64,000 nt of DNA from Bradyrhizobium sp. 190 (GCF_023073415.1 NZ_JADPJL010000008.1:1-64000), one strand, 5' to 3'; shown: positions 9,751 to 19,171, counted from the first letter of the stretch. Notes: generated by a model from the letters alone, not told the origin. A program made the numbers and translations.

Positions 9751-9884
9751 CATGTGCGGAATTTCCGGTATTTGGGAGCGTAACGGTTGCAGCTTGCAAG
9801 ATCTGAAAACGGGCGTCTGCAATGCTTGCTTGCTCAACCAAACTGCTCTGTCGTCCGGCCCGCGGTAGCTCAGGGTTTGCGTCA
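9751..9884 (+). pseudogene. asnB 5' fragment with an internal 62-bp inversion
   Basis: From ATG 9751 the sequence repeats the first 24 codons of the intact asnB at 14057 (MCGISGIWERNG..., few mismatches). From 9823 to 9884 the next 62 bp are present in reverse complement: read on the minus strand they encode TQTLSYRGPDDRAVWLSKQA, the counterpart of TQTLSHRGPDDSGVWLSEQA in the intact gene. After 9884 homology ends and the methyltransferase ribosome-binding site begins. It is a dead copy produced by duplication and then inversion. Confidence 0.85.
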
Positions 9885-9897
9885 GGAGGAGTGGGTG

Positions 9898-10725
9898 GTG
9901 AGTAGCATGGTTGATGAAGAGAGGCAGAGATTCGAGTTTGGGAATAATTGGTACCACTTCATTCAAAAGAATTTCGGACCCGAGAGGGTGCGGATTTCCA
10001 AGAAACACCTTCTCGATTTTATCGAACGGGACGATCTGAAGGGGCTAACGTTCCTCGATATTGGATGCGGAAGCGGACTTCACTCCGTTGCCGCCCTGGA
10101 AGCAGGCGCAGTGTCAGTTCGTGGCTTTGATTACGACGCAAATTCAGTCGCTACGAGCCGATACGTGCAGGCTCAGCTAGGCAATCCCTCTAATTGGACC
10201 GTCGAGCAAGGCTCCGTTCTTGACGACACATTTGTGAAGAACTTGGGGACATACGACCTCGTCTATTCATGGGGGGTTCTGCATCACACCGGAGACGTCT
10301 GGCAAGCAATTCGCAATGCCGCAGCGTGCGTTAGGCCCGGTGGTATGCTTTATGTTGCTCTCTATTCAGCGGATGCTCAAGTCAACCCGCCGCCGGAATT
10401 CTGGCTCGACGTTAAGCAAAAGTATGTTACGGCGGGATGGCTGAAGCGACGCTACATGGATCTTTGGTACGTCTGGCGCTTTCAGATGCGCTATAATCCG
10501 CTGCGGCTACCTCTGTTTCTGTGGAGGATGCACAAATACAAAAAGAGTCGCGGCATGAATATGTTTACGGATATTCGTGATTGGCTTGGCGGTTGGCCGA
10601 TGGAATTTGTCTATGACAAAGATGCCGTCTCCTTTTGCAAGGAGCTCGGTTTCAGCTTGCAGAGGATCGCGACCGGTGAGGCGAACACGGAGTTTTTGTT
10701 CATAAGGTTGGCATCGCCTAAGTGA
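9898..10725 (+). CDS. Class I SAM-dependent methyltransferase
   Basis: This is a methyltransferase of about 275 residues: motif I FLDIGCGSGLHSVAALEAGA, acidic loop VRGFDYDANSVATSR, motif post-II DLVYSWGVLHHTGDVWQAI, then RPGGMLYVALYS. The C-terminal part with FTDIRDWLGGWPMEFVYDKD is shared with the paralogue at 10962-11774. The substrate is unknown; in this locus a sugar or a precursor is likely. I chose GTG 9898 because AGGAGG at 9884-9889 is 8 bp upstream; ATG 9907 is the alternative. The frame is open further upstream into the asnB relic, which is not part of the gene. Confidence 0.8.
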   Translation: MSSMVDEERQRFEFGNNWYHFIQKNFGPERVRISKKHLLDFIERDDLKGLTFLDIGCGSGLHSVAALEAGAVSVRGFDYDANSVATSRYVQAQLGNPSNWTVEQGSVLDDTFVKNLGTYDLVYSWGVLHHTGDVWQAIRNAAACVRPGGMLYVALYSADAQVNPPPEFWLDVKQKYVTAGWLKRRYMDLWYVWRFQMRYNPLRLPLFLWRMHKYKKSRGMNMFTDIRDWLGGWPMEFVYDKDAVSFCKELGFSLQRIATGEANTEFLFIRLASPK

Positions 10726-10961
10726 GGGCAAGTCATGAGTGGGGTGCTCTCTTATCATCACTCGTGTCTTTAGGTAAGGTAACGATATTTTTCATACAAT
10801 GCCCGTGAGGAGCGTAGCGATTTAATAGTCATATGCTCTCTCGGAGCTGCGACGGCGCTAGTTGGACAGTCCGTTCAACGCCTTGTTCGAGATGTGCGAA
10901 ATGAGGACTGCGTTGGTTTCATCTACTTTGGCCGCGTCTTCCAGCAATGCGCGGCGTTTTC

Positions 10962-11774
10962 TTACCCCCTCGCAAATACGATCTCATGGCAACCAGAGCC
11001 AAAAAGTCCCTTAGCTGCAACACGCATAGGAAATGCGCGAGTCTGTCTAAAACCCATCGCGCCAATTCTGGTCGAGAGCTGGTCGACTGTAGCCGTCTCG
11101 TATGGATACCCGCCGAGCCAGTCGTGGAGGTCATGGGAAGAGTTCATCCCGCGCGCAGCAATACGGTCGCGAAACAAAGACATCGGATTTTTGCCGCGAG
11201 CGAGCTTCGCTACGATCATTGTAGTGACAAAACCTTTGCGCATGAGCCATTGAACCGCGTGAGGCGAGGACTTGTAGATCCGCTTCTCCGCTCGCCAAAC
11301 TGCATCGAATGGCGTCTTGCCATAGATCGCGAGAGCAAACTGTCCGTCAGGCTTTACAAGCGAAGCCGCTTTCTCGATCGCCCGCCACATCTCGCCAGTG
11401 TGGTGCAAAACTCCCCAAGCGTAGACGATGTCAAACGTTCCGGTCTCTTGAGGGGAAGTCTCGAAAACCGAAACAATTCTTGCATTCCAGTTTTTAGATG
11501 GCGCGCGAGCAGAGAGCAATTGGCGCGTCGTCGCTACCGAATTCTCGTCGATATCGACGGCGAGGACACGTTCGGCGCCGAGCGAAAGAGCCGCAAGCGA
11601 ATGCAACCCGGAACCAGACCCAATATCGAGAAAGCTCTTACCCCTCACGCCATCGGGAAAAAGTTTCTCCAGTCCGGCAATCGCGTCAGCAATACGCCGG
11701 TCGTCGATTGTCTTGGCGTATTCGCGCCAGTTCTCACCAAATTCGAAATGTTGTGAACGCTCAGTAAGGCTCAT
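10962..11774 (-). CDS. Class I SAM-dependent methyltransferase, paralogue of preceding
   Basis: FLDIGSGSGLHSLAALSLGA, VLAVDIDENSVATTRQLL, DIVYAWGVLHHTGEMWRAIE, KPDGQFALAIYG and LHDWLGGYPYETATVDQL align along the whole length with the convergent gene at 9898-10725, so the two are paralogues. It keeps all SAM-binding motifs. I take ATG 11772-11774 (MSLTERSQHFEFGENW) as start because the paralogue also begins near RFEFGNNW; the frame is open to 11816. The gene lies alone, convergent with its paralogue across 236 bp. Confidence 0.8.
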   Translation of the reverse strand: MSLTERSQHFEFGENWREYAKTIDDRRIADAIAGLEKLFPDGVRGKSFLDIGSGSGLHSLAALSLGAERVLAVDIDENSVATTRQLLSARAPSKNWNARIVSVFETSPQETGTFDIVYAWGVLHHTGEMWRAIEKAASLVKPDGQFALAIYGKTPFDAVWRAEKRIYKSSPHAVQWLMRKGFVTTMIVAKLARGKNPMSLFRDRIAARGMNSSHDLHDWLGGYPYETATVDQLSTRIGAMGFRQTRAFPMRVAAKGLFGSGCHEIVFARG

Positions 11775-11954
11775 GGTGCGACCCCATCCGATGGCGCATG
11801 CGTCATCCAAGCGCAAAAATGTTCCGGGCGCAAATTATCAATCGCTTGAGGCGGCCTGCCAGGGTAGCCGATGTGGGTAATCCCAAAGAGCGCCCATGGG
11901 GCGCGAGTTTTGGATTAGTTCCCTCCACATAGAAGCCGTATGGGCTCTCTCTGC

Positions 11955-13275
11955 TGGCTACACGAGTACAATCTCGATTTGCCGGTGAAGCAGATCAACG
12001 GCGACACGGCCTGGCGGCGACCGAGCTACTCCGCCATCCACCGGATCATTGAGAACCGGGTCTACGGCGGCACCTATGCCCGACGGCTGTCGCGGCGGGA
12101 TACAGCGCCGATGGTATGAGCGTGAAGATTCGCCGCAAGGCACGGAACGAATGGTTGGTGCTGAAGCCCAACACCCACGAAGGGTACGTGAGCTGGGAGA
12201 GGTTCGGGGCGATCCGCACCATGGTCAGCAGCAACGTTCCCACCGGTCGGCATCACGGCGCGCCCAAGCATGGTGAGGCGCTGCTGGCCGGTCTGATCCG
12301 GTGCAAGCGCTGCGGTCGCAAGCTCACACTCCGGTACTCCGCGCTAACGCCTGGATGGACAATGGCGGTCCCCACTGCATTGGCTTCGGCGGACTGCGCG
12401 TCGATGATGCAATCGAGGAGGCGCTGCTCGGCGTCGTCGGTCCGGGCACTATCACCGCGGCAACCGCTGCCGCTAGGGAAGCCGGGGAACGGCGGGATCA
12501 GGTGCGCGAGGCCCTCAGTCGCGACCTCGAAGCGGCGCGCTATGCCGCCGACCGGGCTTTCCGGCAATACGATGTCGCTGACCCCGCGAACCGGCTGGTG
12601 GCGGGCGAGCTGGAAGCGCGCTGGAACAGGGCGCTCGCTCACGCGGTGGAGGTCGAGGGCAAGATCGCCACGCATGATGCGGCGACGCACGCCCCCATTG
12701 CTGATTCAGCCTCTCGGCGTTTTGGCCTCGAACCTCAAAACGGTCTGGGATGCGCCGACGACGGATGCGCGCCTCAAGAAGCGCATTGTGCGCACCCTCA
12801 TCCATGAGGTCGTGGCCGATATCGACGATGCGGCCTCCGAGATCGTCCTCATCGTCCACTGGGTCGGCCGCGTTCACAGCGAGATACGCCTGCCCAAGCG
12901 CCGGCGCGGGCAGCGTAACAGCACCTCCGCCAACATCATCGAGGCTGTGCGCCAACTGGTGCTGATCGCCAGCGACGATTTGATCGCCCGCCTGCTCAAC
13001 CGCAACGGCCTCAAGACAGGTAACGGCAATCGCTGGACGCGCGAGCGTGTCACCTCGATGCGCTCGAACTATCGCATCCCGGTGTTCAAGACCGCCGAGG
13101 ACGGGGATCGAGCGCTGGCTAAACCTCAGCAATGCCGCAAAGCTCCTCAAGATCGCGCCCAAGACGCTGCGGCTAGCCGCCGAAGCCGGCGAGATCGAAA
13201 GCCATCATCCGCTCTCGGACGGCCCGTGGATCATCGCCCGCACACGGATAACAACTGCCGCTCAATCTATCGCCG
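11955..13275 (+). pseudogene. Large serine recombinase, multiply frameshifted, N-terminus missing
   Basis: Pieces in three frames form one recombinase: WLHEYNLDLPVKQINGDTAW, PSYSAIHRIIENRVYGGTYA (Recombinase domain), then WLVLKPNTHEGYVSWERF, the zinc-ribbon AGLIRCKRCGRKLTLRYS, a coiled-coil segment (DQVREALSRDLEAARYAADR), the C-terminal RLKKRIVRTLIHEVVADID, RLPKRRRGQRNST, and a helix-turn-helix-like SNAAKLLKIAPKTLRLAAEA. The catalytic resolvase domain is absent and there are at least four frame changes, so it is dead. It marks a lost island or composite element. Confidence 0.8.
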
Positions 13276-13379
13276 AACGAGCGCGACAGAACCCAAGATA
13301 CCCCACGGGATCGCATCCCAATCAGCAAAGTCTCTTCTGTTCAACAATATAGAAAGATGGTGTATTCTCCACTTTTTCC

Positions 13380-13494
13380 TGGGGGTGTCCGCAAGGGGCA
13401 GGAACCAATGGGCGTTGAGGCATTCGGCCCGGAAGCGACCGTCGAAGGCTTCGATGAACGCATTGTCGGTGGGCTTGCCAGGCCGGGACAACAC
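13380..13494 (-). pseudogene. IS3-family OrfB C-terminal fragment
   Basis: On the minus strand PGKPTDNAFIEAFDGRFRAE, CLNAHWFLPLAD is the conserved DDE(E) end region of IS3/IS407-group OrfB (GKPTDNAFIEAFNGRFRAECLNxHWF). The frame then diverges and continues with unrelated residues. About 38 codons survive. Confidence 0.75.
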
Positions 13495-13789
13495 TAGGCG
13501 GAGAATACGCAGTGGGTCTGACCCTGCTGACGGGTGCCGACGGCATCATGGGTGCCTCGCCAGAGGAGCACCCGAGCTCCTCTGGCCCCTGTCGGCGGCA
13601 TGGGCTGACAGGCACACCATTCTTCAAGCGTACCATTCGGCTCCGCTGGGTCGAGACCGGCTGGACCCGTGGCGCGCGATCTCGCGGCGCCCATGGCGGC
13701 CCTCGGCGCCGGCGACAGTTCAACCGATTCGATCGCGTGGATCGACTGCATTCCCAAGAGCGCTCAGCTTGGCCGCTCGCTCGTATTCC
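13495..13789. other. Unassigned gap between IS relics
   Basis: The sequence is G/C rich with open frames on both strands (for example + 13669 onward with STDSIAWIDCIPKSAQLGRS and - with KEYERAAKLSALGNAVDP), none with a ribosome-binding site or a family I recognise. It may be the end of another insertion sequence. Confidence 0.25.
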
Positions 13790-14010
13790 TTGGCGAACAC
13801 GCGACTCGGCACGAGCTCCGGGGCCGTTCGGCGGAGAGCCACTTCCCTCGCTCGGCGATCCAAAGCTCTCCATGCCGATTGACGTCCCGGCTGAGTGCTT
13901 ACCAGATTCCGCGATCTGCTGGTCTGGGCTTCTGGTGATCGAGGATGGGTAACCCGAAAGGGTCGAGCCGCGGACCGGTTCAAAATACTATGCTGCTAGC
14001 GTGTGAGTTT
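13790..14010 (+). repeat. Dispersed EPS element, copy 2 (upstream of asnB)
   Basis: This is the partner of copy 1 at 9475-9700, in the same orientation and at the same distance from an asnB ATG. The core is GGGTAACCCGAAAGGGTCG, then AGCCGCGGACCGGTTC. Between it and asnB, TGCCATGCGTTGACGTCC and TCTCATTAGGGAG are conserved with copy 1. It is the probable promoter and leader region of asnB. Confidence 0.65.
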
Positions 14011-14056
14011 GGATGCCATGCGTTGACGTCCTCTCATTAGGGAGCTCTTTTCAAGC

Positions 14057-16039
14057 ATGTGCGGAATTTCCGGTATTTGGGAGCGTAATGGTTGCAGCCT
14101 GCAAGATCTGAAAAGCCGGGCGTCTGCAATGACGCAAACGCTGAGCCACCGCGGGCCGGACGACAGCGGAGTTTGGTTAAGCGAGCAAGCCAGCATTGCC
14201 TTCGGGCAGCGTCGCCTGGCAATTATCGACTTGTCCCCAATGGGACATCAACCAATGGTCTCGGCCAACGGGCAATATACAATAACGTTCAACGGTGAAA
14301 TCTATAATTTCCAAGAGCTGAGGACCGAATTGGAGCGTTGCGGAGTTCGGTTTCGTGGGCATTCAGATACAGAAGTTATTGTCGAAGGATTCGCCCAATG
14401 GGGCGTCAAATCGACCATCGCCCGCTTGAACGGGATGTTCGCAATTGCAGCGTGGGACGCCGGAGAGCGTCAACTGTTCCTAGCTCGTGATCGAATGGGC
14501 GAAAAGCCGCTTTATTGGGCGATCTTCGATGGACTAGTTTTGTTCGGATCAGAATTGAAGGCGCTGCGCGCTCATCCTGGTTGGAGGCCAAGCCTCAATC
14601 GTGGAGCGATCGCCGCCTTTCTTCGGCATGGTTATGTGCCGGGTCCATTCACGATCTATGAAGGTGTCTACAAACTGCCGCCCGCCGGGTTCGTCAAAAT
14701 TGCGAGCGGCGGCAGCCCCGAAGTGGGCGTGTACTGGGATCTGGCCGGTGTTGTTTCGCAGGGGCAACGCAATACGCTTCGAGCCGACGAAGAGGGACTG
14801 GTCGATGACCTCGAGGCGTTACTGCATGATGCAGTATCGCGCCGCATGATAGCGGATGTTCCGCTTGGCGCCTTTCTGTCGGGCGGCTATGACTCATCTA
14901 CTGTCGTCGCACTGATGCAAAGGGCTTCTCGGAGACCAGTCAAGACGTTTACCATCAGCTTTGAGAACGCGGCATTCGACGAATCGAAACACGCTGAGGC
15001 TGTCGCTCGGCATCTTGGGACGGAGCATACAACGTTTCCCGTCAGCGGCGCTGACGCTCTCGATGTGGTGCCGAAGTTGGCCGAGATGTATGACGAGCCA
15101 TTCGCCGACCCCTCGCAGATCCCGACCCATATTGTTTCCGCATTGACGCGAGAACGGGTCACGGTGGCTCTGTCAGGAGATGGTGGAGACGAATTGTTCA
15201 CCGGGTACGACCGGTATCGATGGTCGGAGAACGTTTGGCGACCGGGTGCGAAGATGCCGCTTGCGCTCCGCCGCCTCGCGTCTTCAAGCATTCGCACTGT
15301 GCCGCCTAGCACTTACAACAGCATAGCGCGCTATGTACCATACTTTCGGCGCGTGCCACGTGTTGGCCAAAAGGCCCACCGGTTGGCGCAAATCCTCTCT
15401 GATTCATCGATCGATTCCATGTACTATCACCTTATCTCGCACCACCGAGCTCCAGAGAGTCTTGTGAAGGGGTCACGAGAGGTACGGACGGCCTGCTGGG
15501 GTCAAGACCTCAAGATCTTCTTGCCCGATCCGGTGGACCGTATGCGTTACCTGGACATGTGCACGTATTTGCCCGATGACATCCTGACTAAGGTTGACCG
15601 GGCCTCCATGGCTGTCGCTCTTGAGGTACGCGTTCCATTGCTCGACCATCGCGTGGTCGAATGGGTCTGGAAGCTGCCGTCACTTCAGAATGCGCGTGCC
15701 CGGCGCCCCAAACACTTGCTCCGACGTGTTCTTGCCCGCCATGTGCCCGATCGTTTGGTCGAGCGCCCGAAAATGGGCTTCGGGGTTCCGCTCGCAGATT
15801 GGTTGCGCGGTCCGTTGCGGGATTGGGCGGAAGACCTGATGAGCGAAGCTGGCCTGAGCGCCGGTGGTATTTTTCACGTCGAGGCCATTCGCTCGCTCTG
15901 GGCCGAATTCTTGAGCGGAGATAATGAGCGGTATTTCCTCATTTGGAATGTTCTAATATTTCAGGCGTGGCATCGTCGGTGGGGCGATGCGTCGGTGGCG
16001 GACACCGGAACAAGACGCTTGGTATCCCTTTTGAATTGA
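14057..16039 (+). CDS. Asparagine synthase-type glutamine amidotransferase (AsnB-like, EPS-associated)
   Basis: This 660-residue AsnB-type enzyme has an N-terminal class II glutaminase domain starting MCGISGIW (Cys2 nucleophile after Met removal), with LSHRGPDDSG, HQPMVSANGQYTITFNGEIY and DRMGEKPLYWA. The C-terminal synthetase domain has the PP-loop LSGGYDSSTVVALM (about residues 273-286), VALSGDGGDELFTGYDRY and VDRASMAVALEVRVPLLDHR. Homologues in polysaccharide loci are thought to amidate a sugar acid or supply another amide rather than make bulk asparagine; the substrate here is unknown. GGGAG at 14040 precedes ATG 14057. The 5' end is duplicated at 9751. Confidence 0.9.
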   Translation: MCGISGIWERNGCSLQDLKSRASAMTQTLSHRGPDDSGVWLSEQASIAFGQRRLAIIDLSPMGHQPMVSANGQYTITFNGEIYNFQELRTELERCGVRFRGHSDTEVIVEGFAQWGVKSTIARLNGMFAIAAWDAGERQLFLARDRMGEKPLYWAIFDGLVLFGSELKALRAHPGWRPSLNRGAIAAFLRHGYVPGPFTIYEGVYKLPPAGFVKIASGGSPEVGVYWDLAGVVSQGQRNTLRADEEGLVDDLEALLHDAVSRRMIADVPLGAFLSGGYDSSTVVALMQRASRRPVKTFTISFENAAFDESKHAEAVARHLGTEHTTFPVSGADALDVVPKLAEMYDEPFADPSQIPTHIVSALTRERVTVALSGDGGDELFTGYDRYRWSENVWRPGAKMPLALRRLASSSIRTVPPSTYNSIARYVPYFRRVPRVGQKAHRLAQILSDSSIDSMYYHLISHHRAPESLVKGSREVRTACWGQDLKIFLPDPVDRMRYLDMCTYLPDDILTKVDRASMAVALEVRVPLLDHRVVEWVWKLPSLQNARARRPKHLLRRVLARHVPDRLVERPKMGFGVPLADWLRGPLRDWAEDLMSEAGLSAGGIFHVEAIRSLWAEFLSGDNERYFLIWNVLIFQAWHRRWGDASVADTGTRRLVSLLN

Positions 16040-16087
16040 AGATATGGCGATGACACCTTTATCGTTTTTGCCTGACTCCAGGAGGGC

Positions 16088-16250
16088 GTGCGGCCTTACA
16101 CGAGCGCTTTTGACGTTGGCGTCCTCTGTAGTCTCTTGGGAGCCCTCTTGCCGCATTGGAAATGATGGCGATGGGGCTGCCAGTCGTTGTCAGCGACGTC
16201 GATCGTGCTACCGAAATGGTACTTCCTGGCGAGACCAGCCTTCTCGGATA
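16088..16250 (+). pseudogene. GT4 glycosyltransferase C-terminal relic
   Basis: RPYTSAFDVGVLCSLLG in one frame, then ALEMMAMGLPVVVSDVDRAT and EMVLPGETSLLGYTG in another, reproduce the GT4 signature around E..MAMGxPVVxSDVGGxxExV. There is a frameshift near 16155 and nothing before or after. It is a remnant of a glycosyltransferase distinct from the intact one that follows. Confidence 0.65.
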
Positions 16251-16321
16251 TACTGGCATATCTACTCGAAAGTCGCCGAACTGCCATTCATATTGCGGTC
16301 CCATCAAGCTTGGGGTGTCAC

Positions 16322-17497
16322 GTGCGAATTCTCTCGATAGATTTTACCATTCCCTATCTATTGAAGGATGATGACCATCCGATCGGCGGCTTTGCCGTCC
16401 AACTTTCAATATGGCTTCGCGCATTTGAAAACGCCGGTCACGAAGCCGCTCTCCTTACCTGGAAGGGTGCTTTGGCCCATGTAGGTTCGGGCCAGCAAAT
16501 CAAACTTATCGAAACCTATGATCCCGCGCATGGGGTGCGGGTTGCGAAGTATTTCTACTCATATATCCCAAAAGTATTGGCAGCCGCCCGTGCCTATAAT
16601 CCAGATATTGTGATCCAAGGCGTAGCTGGGGTCCATACCGCCATCATGGCTTTCGTCGCCGGCCAACTAGGGATTCCGTTCGTTCACCGCATTGTCAACG
16701 ACGCACTCGTCGATGAACGATGCAAAATCGGTTTTCGATTTTATGAATGGCTAGCTTATTCTTGGGCTCGGCATCGAGCAGCCGCATTTCTCTGTCAAAA
16801 TGAGTATCAACGCGAAAAATTGGCAGCGTTTTTTCCGGGCAAGCCGATTCACGTCATTCATAACGCCGTTGTAGTAGCAGAGGAGGCGGCCGCTCCTTTG
16901 CCGCGCGCAGAACGCAGATATGTTGCCTGGCTTGGTGTCTTCCGCGATGGAAAGAACTTGCCATTGCTGCTTCGAATCGCCCAGGAACATCCGACCGTCA
17001 AATTCCGCGTGGCAGGGATGCCAGAGCGAGATGCTGATCAATCGACGCTGGAAGCCGTGAATGGCCTGCGCCATCTGCCAAACGTGGAAATGGTTGGCTA
17101 TGTCCGGCGGGCAGACGTTCAAGAATTTCTATCAGAAGCGACGATGCTTCTCTGCACATCGGATCTCGAGGGCTTCTCGAACGTGCTCCTGGAGGCTCTG
17201 GCTACGGGGACCCCTGTTGTAACTCGGCGACCTGTCGACCCAGATCTGATCGTTCTGCGCCATGCCCTTGGCGCATCGGCTGAGGACGAGTTGGCACTTT
17301 CCAAATCCGTGAGCGAAATTTGGGACATGGACGCGAACGAATACAACGCGATCGCGACACGATGTCAGATCTATGTTAAGGCCAATCACTCGCCGACGGC
17401 AAAAGCTCGCGAGTTAATTGCGGCTTTGACGCCTCTTGTCGCTAAGTCAAAGCGCCCAGGGCAACCACTAGAGCAACCAATTCCGATAGGCCGATGA
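16322..17497 (+). CDS. GT4-family glycosyltransferase
   Basis: This is a probable cytoplasmic retaining glycosyltransferase (GT-B fold) of the repeat-unit assembly. Features are VRILSIDFTIPYLL at the N-terminus, QGVAGVHTAIMAFVAGQLG, IHVIHNAV, YVAWLGVFRDGKNLPLLLRI, VKFRVAGMPE and the donor-binding CTSDLEGFSNVLLEALATGT-PVV with the two glutamates of the EX7E motif. I take GTG 16322 as start, because upstream codons (frame open to 16187) overlap a relic of another glycosyltransferase. The stop overlaps the next gene's start (ATGA, 17494-17497), so the two are translationally coupled. Its 3' third is duplicated inverted at 52410-52806. Confidence 0.85.
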   Translation: MRILSIDFTIPYLLKDDDHPIGGFAVQLSIWLRAFENAGHEAALLTWKGALAHVGSGQQIKLIETYDPAHGVRVAKYFYSYIPKVLAAARAYNPDIVIQGVAGVHTAIMAFVAGQLGIPFVHRIVNDALVDERCKIGFRFYEWLAYSWARHRAAAFLCQNEYQREKLAAFFPGKPIHVIHNAVVVAEEAAAPLPRAERRYVAWLGVFRDGKNLPLLLRIAQEHPTVKFRVAGMPERDADQSTLEAVNGLRHLPNVEMVGYVRRADVQEFLSEATMLLCTSDLEGFSNVLLEALATGTPVVTRRPVDPDLIVLRHALGASAEDELALSKSVSEIWDMDANEYNAIATRCQIYVKANHSPTAKARELIAALTPLVAKSKRPGQPLEQPIPIGR

Positions 17498-18861
17498 GTA
17501 CATCTTTGAGTCATAGCGGCCAAGCGCCTTATCATCTCACCTTGCCAGTCGCGCAAGCTGGAACCTTTTTCTTTCTGTTGTTCGTTTTCATGTTGCCCTT
17601 CCAGCGTGTGCCATTCCTCACGGAAAATCTGTTCGGCATCCAAGGGTTCAAACCCTTCAACTTATTATCAGCAGTAGTCTTGGCTTATCTGGTGTTTAAC
17701 ACTGCGTGCCTGCACGCGACCGACAAAATCGAACGAATATCCATCAGAATTTTTCTCCTGTACTTCGCAATTCTTGCCATCGCCCTCATTCGATCAGTTC
17801 CAAACACGCCACTTTTGCATAGTCGCTTCCCTGATTCATTTCCAGAGTCCTACTTTGACTTTGTACTTTCGGCTTGTATTGTGCCGACCTTTTTCACTCT
17901 ATCCTTCCTGTTTATCCTTAAGCGTATGTGCTCCTTTCAGGAGCTCGAGAGGATCACGACCGTGATCTGCCTTTCGATGCTATTGCTATCGATCGCTGTC
18001 GTCTCGCTCGTCCTGATGAATCCGTCCGTTCTGCTTTCAGAACGCTCGAGCGGAATGACTGGGCTGGATCTAGCTAGCCGGGACGAAATGGCCAAGTTGT
18101 GCGCAGCGTATTTTGGAACCCATTACAATGTGATTGGAAGCATGTACGTTTCTACCGTACCCTTGTTGCTCTATCGAGCTCTTACGCGCGGCGCTCTCTG
18201 GATCACACCCCTGTGTCTATCGCTCCTGGCGGTTCTTCTCCTCGGGTCACGAACCACGCTTGTCACGGTAGTAGCTTCGTGTTCCCTGTTTCTGATCTTG
18301 CGGCGCAGGTTTGACATTTTAATTCTTGGTGCTGCGGCGGCTGGCGTCACATCGTTCTTTTGGATCGGACCAACCATTGACGCTGTTCTTTCGGTCGGGC
18401 TTGGTAGCAGTGCCGGCTTCTCGGCCGATGCCGTGCTGACGGGCCGGGTTGATTCCATTTGGGGTCCGCTGCTAGAGGAGTGGACGAGCAATATCGGCCT
18501 GTTCCTGTTTGGCGCTGGTCGCCACGGAATGGCGACGAGCCAACTTTGGGACACAGGAACCCTGATACAGGCCAATGTAGCGCATAATGCAATTGTCGAA
18601 TTCTTTCTTGATTGCGGGGTGATTTTAACCGGTGTGCTTCTAATTTTCCTTCTCGTTGGAATAGCTACCGCCTGGCGAGTTGGGCGAAGGTTGAATAGTG
18701 ACCTATATTGGGCTCTGTTCGCGAGCATCTTTGGTTATGGGATTAGTATGGCGACTGGCCGTGACATCCTGCCAACATATGAAAACATGTACGTATTTCC
18801 GATCATTGCGATGATGATCAACTTGGCGCGGTTGCGCTATCTGGATGCCTGTCACAGTTGA
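17494..18861 (+). CDS. O-antigen polymerase/ligase-like membrane protein (Wzy candidate)
   Basis: This 455-residue integral membrane protein has about ten hydrophobic segments (AGTFFFLLFVFMLPFQRVPF; LTGVLLIFLLVGIA-like near 375-390), a large periplasmic loop around residues 270-350, and AHNAIVEFFLDCGV, which resembles the H-N-x(n)-E pattern common in Wzy/WaaL proteins. In an assembly locus with a GT partner and a sugar-phosphate transferase, Wzy polymerase is the likelier role. The start overlaps the upstream glycosyltransferase. The first 40 percent is duplicated at 52048-52413. Confidence 0.75.
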   Translation: MSTSLSHSGQAPYHLTLPVAQAGTFFFLLFVFMLPFQRVPFLTENLFGIQGFKPFNLLSAVVLAYLVFNTACLHATDKIERISIRIFLLYFAILAIALIRSVPNTPLLHSRFPDSFPESYFDFVLSACIVPTFFTLSFLFILKRMCSFQELERITTVICLSMLLLSIAVVSLVLMNPSVLLSERSSGMTGLDLASRDEMAKLCAAYFGTHYNVIGSMYVSTVPLLLYRALTRGALWITPLCLSLLAVLLLGSRTTLVTVVASCSLFLILRRRFDILILGAAAAGVTSFFWIGPTIDAVLSVGLGSSAGFSADAVLTGRVDSIWGPLLEEWTSNIGLFLFGAGRHGMATSQLWDTGTLIQANVAHNAIVEFFLDCGVILTGVLLIFLLVGIATAWRVGRRLNSDLYWALFASIFGYGISMATGRDILPTYENMYVFPIIAMMINLARLRYLDACHS

Positions 18862-18899
18862 TCCAGTCGACAAAATTGGTCTGACGTGAACTCCAAGAC

Positions 18900-19113
18900 G
18901 ATTGTATCCGTCCGGCGAGGCCGTCTTGCCGATTGAGGCGGGGTGGTCCGGCAGGCGGGGCCGCACGTCGGCGAGCCAAGCCTGTGGATCGATATCGTTG
19001 AGCTTGGCGTTGGCAATAAGGGTGTAGACCGCAGCCGCACGCCGGCCGCCCTCATCGGTGGCGAAGATCCAGTTTCTTCTGCCTACTGCGACCGCCTGTA
19101 GCTCGCGTTCGGC
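18900..19113 (-). pseudogene. tnpC: Older IS66 tnpC, C-terminal half
   Basis: The minus strand reads ELQAVAVGRRNWIFATDEGG, RRAAAVYTLIANAKLNDIDP, QAWLADVRPRLPDHP, the C-terminal part of an IS66 transposase. It is interrupted at 19113 by the intact IS66 element. The missing piece lies on the other side at 22228-22438, and joining the two restores NAAERELQAVAVGRRNW in frame. Confidence 0.9.
19106..19113. repeat. Left 8-bp target-site duplication of the IS66 element
   Basis: CGTTCGGC at 19106-19113 directly abuts the left terminal repeat and recurs as CGTTCGGC at 22228-22235 beside the right one. Eight-bp duplications are typical of the IS66 family. Confidence 0.9.
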
Positions 19114-19171
19114 GTAACCCTCCGGCGTAGGCCGTCTTGCATAAGAGTTCTGGCGGTAGCTGACTGTCGGT

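Noticed and set aside
12116..13882. 588-codon plus frame as an intact recombinase
   Set aside because: Recombinase similarity hops among three frames; the long frame includes unrelated translated stretches and runs into IS3 and repeat sequence.
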